64,000 nucleotides of DNA. Origin: an uncultured Paracoccaceae bacterium. GTDB lineage: Bacteria > Pseudomonadota > Alphaproteobacteria > Rhodobacterales > Rhodobacteraceae. The stretch lies in assembly GCA_943787985.1 (NCBI GenBank), contig CALSOO010000006.1, forward strand, positions 1 to 64,000, in the 5' to 3' direction. Below the pieces are notes generated by a model, which was given only the letters and a program-made list of their open reading frames with translations, made no database searches and had not been told where the DNA came from. Below, piece by piece: positions 60,793-64,000 of this stretch. Made by a program: the position numbers and the translations under genes. The stretch's first letter is position 1. Every line of letters starts with the position of its first letter.

Positions 60793-61709
60793 GGTCGATT
60801 TTGCCTGTCATGACGGTTGTGGCTGCGATCCTTGGCTTTTGGGTGATGTGCGTCGTGCCGATGAATATGCATCTGGTGGCCGATCAGGCGCAGCGTGACG
60901 GGCTGAGTGTTGCGCCGGACACCCCCAACGCGCGGCAGGATTTTGGCGGTGTCGCATTGGCCTTGAAGAACCCCCATCTGATCCCGTTAACCTACGATTT
61001 TGTCCGTCCCCGTTTGCCCTCCCCCCATCAGGTGGCAGGCGAAATGTATGCGACGATATTCGAAAAGAAGATCTCCTCGAAGCGGTCTCTGGTCTATCAT
61101 GGTTGGGTGACGTTGGCCCCGACCCTGTTGGGGTTTGTGATTGGGACAGGGTTGGGCATTTTGCTGGCTGTGGGCATTGTGTACAGCCGCGTCATGGATC
61201 GTTCTGTCATGCCATGGGCCATTGTCAGTCAGACGATCCCCATTCTGGCGCTGGCTCCGATGATCATTGTTGTCCTTGGATCAATGGGCATTCAGGGCGT
61301 GTTTCCCAAGTCGATCATTGCTGCCTATCTGTCGTTCTTTCCGGTGGTGGTGGGCATGGTCAAAGGGTTGCGCAGCCCTGACGCGATGCAGCTGGATTTG
61401 CTGCGCACGTACAATGCTTCAGGGTCGCAGGGGTTTTGGGCGCTGCGTTTGCCGGCTTCTGCGCCGTATTTGTTTGCCTCGCTCAAGATCGGGATTTCGG
61501 CGTCTTTGGTCGGGACCATCGTGGCCGAGTTGCCCACGGGTGCGCGTGCCGGTTTCGGCGCGCGGATGCTGGTGGGGGATCAATACGGTCAGCCGCTTGT
61601 GTCCTGGGCGGCCTTGTTTGCGGCGGCTTTGACGGCAGCGGCGCTGGTTGGGATCTTTAGCCTGATTGAACGCATCACCCTCAAGCGGATGGGGATGGCC
61701 ACGACATGA
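60789..61709 (+). CDS. ABC transporter permease (pyrimidine importer, first subunit)
   Basis: This 306-aa protein has an N-terminal membrane segment (ILPVMTVVAAILGFWVMCVV), a periplasmic stretch, and then the BPD_transp_1 permease core. The coupling-helix signature is seen in AYLSFFPVVVGMVKGLRSPDAMQLDLLRTYNASGSQGFWALRLPASAPYLFASLKIG. It is of the SsuC/TauC/ThiX type. It overlaps the GNAT gene at the start and the second permease at the end (ATGA at both). Confidence 0.9.
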   Translation: MRSILPVMTVVAAILGFWVMCVVPMNMHLVADQAQRDGLSVAPDTPNARQDFGGVALALKNPHLIPLTYDFVRPRLPSPHQVAGEMYATIFEKKISSKRSLVYHGWVTLAPTLLGFVIGTGLGILLAVGIVYSRVMDRSVMPWAIVSQTIPILALAPMIIVVLGSMGIQGVFPKSIIAAYLSFFPVVVGMVKGLRSPDAMQLDLLRTYNASGSQGFWALRLPASAPYLFASLKIGISASLVGTIVAELPTGARAGFGARMLVGDQYGQPLVSWAALFAAALTAAALVGIFSLIERITLKRMGMATT

Positions 61710-62548
61710 TTTATGCATTGGCAGCCTTGGTTGTTTGGGCGTTGGGGTGGTGGATCAACATCCGCCTGTCCAATGGGATGCGCTCGGATGAGCGGGTGGT
61801 GCGCGTGGCGATCCCGTTGATCTTTGGTCTGACGATTGTGCTCATGTGGGAATTGCTGGTGATTGGATTTGAGGTGAATCCGGTAATCTTGCCGGCTCCT
61901 TCGTCGATCATTGAGCGCCTGGGCATGGAGGGCCCGCGCCTGTGGGCGGATTTCAAACAGACGATCCTCAAAGGGGCGCTGTCAGGATATGTGATTGGTG
62001 GGATGGCTGCGCTATGTGTGGCAGTGCTGGCGGACCGCTCTGATTTCCTGACGCGGGGGATTTTGCCAGTGGGCGGGTTCATGGCCGCGCTGCCCATCGT
62101 GGGGACTGCCCCGATATTCGTAAAATGGTTGGGCAGCGACTGGGAGTCCAAGGCGGCGGTTGTTGCAGTGATGGTGTTTTTCCCTATCCTTGTGAACACT
62201 GTCGCAGGACTGCGGGACACAGCGGCCATGCAGCGGGATTTGATGCGCACCTATGGCGCGGGGTATTGGCCCACGTTGCTGAAATTGCGTTTGCCGGCGG
62301 CGATGCCGTTCATCTTCAACGGTCTGAAGATTGCGACGACCTTGGCACTGATCGGGGCGATTGTTGCTGAATTTTTTGGCTCTCCGACCGTGGGCATGGG
62401 ATTTCGGATATCCACCAGCTTCGGCCAGCTTGCGCTTGATATGGTTTGGGCCGAGATTGTCGTAGCCGCCATCGCGGGCAGCGCGTTTTACGGGGCCATG
62501 ACCCTGATCGAAAAAAGGGTGACCTTTTGGCACCCGTCACAAAGATAA
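61706..62548 (+). CDS. ABC transporter permease (pyrimidine importer, second subunit)
   Basis: The 280-aa companion permease shows the same fold, with FPILVNTVAGLRDTAAMQRDLMRTYGAGYWPTLLKLRLPAAMPFIFNGLKIATTLALIGAIVAEFFG as coupling region and core. About six hydrophobic segments are visible, including one at the very N terminus. Together with the previous gene it forms a heterodimeric channel. Confidence 0.9.
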   Translation: MIYALAALVVWALGWWINIRLSNGMRSDERVVRVAIPLIFGLTIVLMWELLVIGFEVNPVILPAPSSIIERLGMEGPRLWADFKQTILKGALSGYVIGGMAALCVAVLADRSDFLTRGILPVGGFMAALPIVGTAPIFVKWLGSDWESKAAVVAVMVFFPILVNTVAGLRDTAAMQRDLMRTYGAGYWPTLLKLRLPAAMPFIFNGLKIATTLALIGAIVAEFFGSPTVGMGFRISTSFGQLALDMVWAEIVVAAIAGSAFYGAMTLIEKRVTFWHPSQR

Positions 62549-62608
62549 CAATACCAACGTTCCGGCAAACGGGACACTCCATAAACCAACGACTGGGAGG
62601 TCAAAACA

Positions 62609-63604
62609 ATGATGAAATTTACAATGGCAGCAGCCCTTGCTGTAGGTCTGGGTGCGGCGCCAGTGTTCGCTGACGGGCACGCCAACACGGTTACATTGCA
62701 GCTGCAATGGGTCACCCAGGCACAGTTCGCAGGCTACTATGTGGCCGAAGAAAAAGGGTTTTATGACGAAGAAGGGTTGGATGTGACCATTCTGGCGGGT
62801 GGCCCTGATATTGCCCCGCCACAGGTGTTGGCCGGTGGCGGGGCGGATGCGATGCTGAACTGGATGCCATCCGCTTTGGCGGCGCGCGAAAAAGGGTTGC
62901 CAGTGGTGAACATCGCCCAGCCTTTCAAATCCTCCGGTTTGATGCTGACCTGCTGGAAGGATACCGGCATCACCTCGGTTGAGGATTTCAAAGGCAAGAC
63001 CATCGGTGTCTGGTTCTTTGGCAATGAATATCCATTCCTGTCGTGGATGTCCCAAGCCGGGATTTCGACCGATGGGGGGGAGGACGGTGTCACGGTCCTC
63101 AAACAAGGCTTTAACGTAGACCCGTTGTTGCAGCGCGAGGCGGATTGCATCTCCACCATGACGTACAACGAATACGGTCAGGTGCTGGACGCCGGTGTGA
63201 ATCCGGACGAATTGGTGACCTTCAAATACGAAGACCAAGGCGTCGCGACGCTTGAGGACGGGATCTATGTGCTTGAGGACAACCTCAAGGATCCGGTGTT
63301 TGAAGACAAAATGGTCCGCTTTGTGCGTGCGTCCATGAAGGGTTGGAAATACGCTGAAGCCAATGCCGTAGAAGCCGCAGGCATTGTTCTGGACAACGAT
63401 GAGACCGGTGCCCAAACCGAAGCGGCCCAAGTGCGGATGATGGGTGAGATTTCCAAGCTGACGGCAGGATCTGACGGTACATTGCTGGAGGCTGATTTTG
63501 ACCGCACGGTTGCGTCATTGTTGGCGGGGGGATCGGACCCTGTGATCACGGCGGCTCCGGTCGGGGCGTGGACGCATCAGATCACGGACAAAGCGCTGAA
63601 ATAA
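62609..63604 (+). CDS. ABC transporter substrate-binding protein, NMT1/THI5-like
   Basis: This 331-aa protein has a signal peptide (cleavage probably after residue 21, VFA). The NMT1/THI5 pattern follows: TLQLQWVTQAQFAGYYVAEEKGFYDEEGLDVTILAGGPD, then LAGGGADAMLNWMPSALAAREKG. This family binds thiamine precursors, riboflavin or pyrimidines. The gene neighbours point to uracil or thymine, or a dihydro form. A GGGAGGT site precedes the start, and a clear terminator follows at 63628. Confidence 0.9.
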   Translation: MMKFTMAAALAVGLGAAPVFADGHANTVTLQLQWVTQAQFAGYYVAEEKGFYDEEGLDVTILAGGPDIAPPQVLAGGGADAMLNWMPSALAAREKGLPVVNIAQPFKSSGLMLTCWKDTGITSVEDFKGKTIGVWFFGNEYPFLSWMSQAGISTDGGEDGVTVLKQGFNVDPLLQREADCISTMTYNEYGQVLDAGVNPDELVTFKYEDQGVATLEDGIYVLEDNLKDPVFEDKMVRFVRASMKGWKYAEANAVEAAGIVLDNDETGAQTEAAQVRMMGEISKLTAGSDGTLLEADFDRTVASLLAGGSDPVITAAPVGAWTHQITDKALK

Positions 63605-63627
63605 GCCGCAATTTAGTAAAAGAATTC

Positions 63628-63658
63628 AAAGGGCGTGCCATGTGGTGCGCCCTTTTTC
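63628..63658 (+). terminator. Terminator of the pyrimidine operon
   Basis: An 8-bp stem (AAAGGGCG 63628-63635 with CGCCCTTT 63648-63655) with a 12-base loop runs into TTTTT. It lies 24 bp after the binding-protein gene and closes the transcription unit that starts at 56419. Confidence 0.85.
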
Positions 63659-63718
63659 GATAGGGCATCTGGACATTGAAACGACATGCCCCATGTTGAG
63701 GGTTCAGCCTATAAAGTG

Positions 63719-63988
63719 ATGGATCAAGTGAACATGGAAAACTCCGACGCCCAACAAAGCGAAGCCGAACGCCAGCAGGCTGTTTATGAAACGGCAATGG
63801 CCAGCATAGCGGAAAAGCACAGGGTCGCGCCCGCTGCCGGACACGTGGTTATGGCGTCCTTCATGGGCTACGGTGAAAGCGCGTTGGGCAACGGTATTTT
63901 TGGCAAAGTCAGCCACGGGGCCAAGCTGTTTTGCATCCTGTTTGCGATGCTGGTCCCGAGCCTGCTGATCTGGCAGGTTATGCTATAG
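63719..63988 (+). CDS. Small protein of unknown function with one C-terminal membrane segment
   Basis: The product (about 89 aa from the ATG at 63719; an ATG at 63686 would add 11 residues) has a charged N-terminal half and a hydrophobic end (LFCILFAMLVPSLLIWQVML) that looks like a tail anchor. No family recognised. Neither start has a strong ribosome binding site. Nothing else is seen in the last 12 bases of the window. Confidence 0.45.
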   Translation: MDQVNMENSDAQQSEAERQQAVYETAMASIAEKHRVAPAAGHVVMASFMGYGESALGNGIFGKVSHGAKLFCILFAMLVPSLLIWQVML

Positions 63989-64000
63989 GGTTCACAGCCT

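Noticed and set aside
50167..63604. E. coli-type Rut (oxidative) uracil pathway
   Set aside because: No RutA-type monooxygenase or partner genes are present; the enzymes seen are those of the reductive route, and only the regulator is RutR-like.

Overview
The window looks like the chromosome of a marine alphaproteobacterium of the order Rhodobacterales (Roseobacter-type). This rests on gene content and protein style: a second RpoH-type sigma factor, the rsmI-yraN-gshB block with a divergent LpoA-like lipoprotein, GlnD, a FeS-type bacterial cryptochrome/photolyase, mreBCD-mrdA-rodA, and a reductive pyrimidine catabolism cluster. GC-rich coding with short intergenic gaps and many ATGA stop/start overlaps fits. 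No rRNA, tRNA or CRISPR array was seen.

Layout. 1-7.3 kb: the broken 3' end of a sulfopyruvate decarboxylase beta gene, a membrane protein, a 1068-aa self-sufficient reductive dehalogenase fused to its own reductase, an Fe-type alcohol dehydrogenase and a T4 Rnl1-like RNA ligase preceded by a small ORF and an intrinsic terminator. 7.3-26 kb: housekeeping genes (glnD, LpoA-like lipoprotein, rsmI, yraN, gshB, comM, cobU with a CobC-like phosphatase, rpoH2, chaN-like, coaBC, dut, moeB-like, an M3 peptidase, ghrA). 26-32 kb: the cell-shape operon mreB-mreC-mreD-mrdA-rodA, all on the minus strand. 33-35 kb: leuA with a Leu/Ile-rich leader peptide that appears to be leaderless. 34.8-50 kb: SDR plus photolyase, an 18-repeat exported MORN protein, nadE, gltX, a MATE pump, the ybbA-ybbP-tesA lipid/export set, a crotonase, a fatty acid hydroxylase-like protein and a cold-shock gene.

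50-63.6 kb is a pyrimidine (uracil/thymine) salvage and degradation locus: preT-preA (dihydropyrimidine dehydrogenase), a RutR-like TetR regulator, an N-carbamoyl-beta-alanine/ureido-type amidohydrolase, a 110-aa unknown, dihydropyrimidinase, and an ABC importer with an NMT1/THI5-type binding protein. Near-identical 16-bp palindromes upstream of preT and upstream of the amidohydrolase suggest that one regulator controls both halves.

The two halves are separated by a nested insertion at 52.86-55.32 kb. A dead IS630-type element was itself interrupted by an apparently intact IS1111-group (IS110 family) element. Removing 53604-54973 restores the IS630 reading frame exactly at the junction. The noncoding 3' end of the IS1111 element carries an 11-nt segment complementary to the very target it inserted into, so its targeting guide RNA seems to be readable from this sequence.

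Two dispersed palindromic repeat types sit directly after genes (19752 and 57999; 4532 and 25344). All functional assignments come from reading motifs in the translated sequence. No database search was possible.
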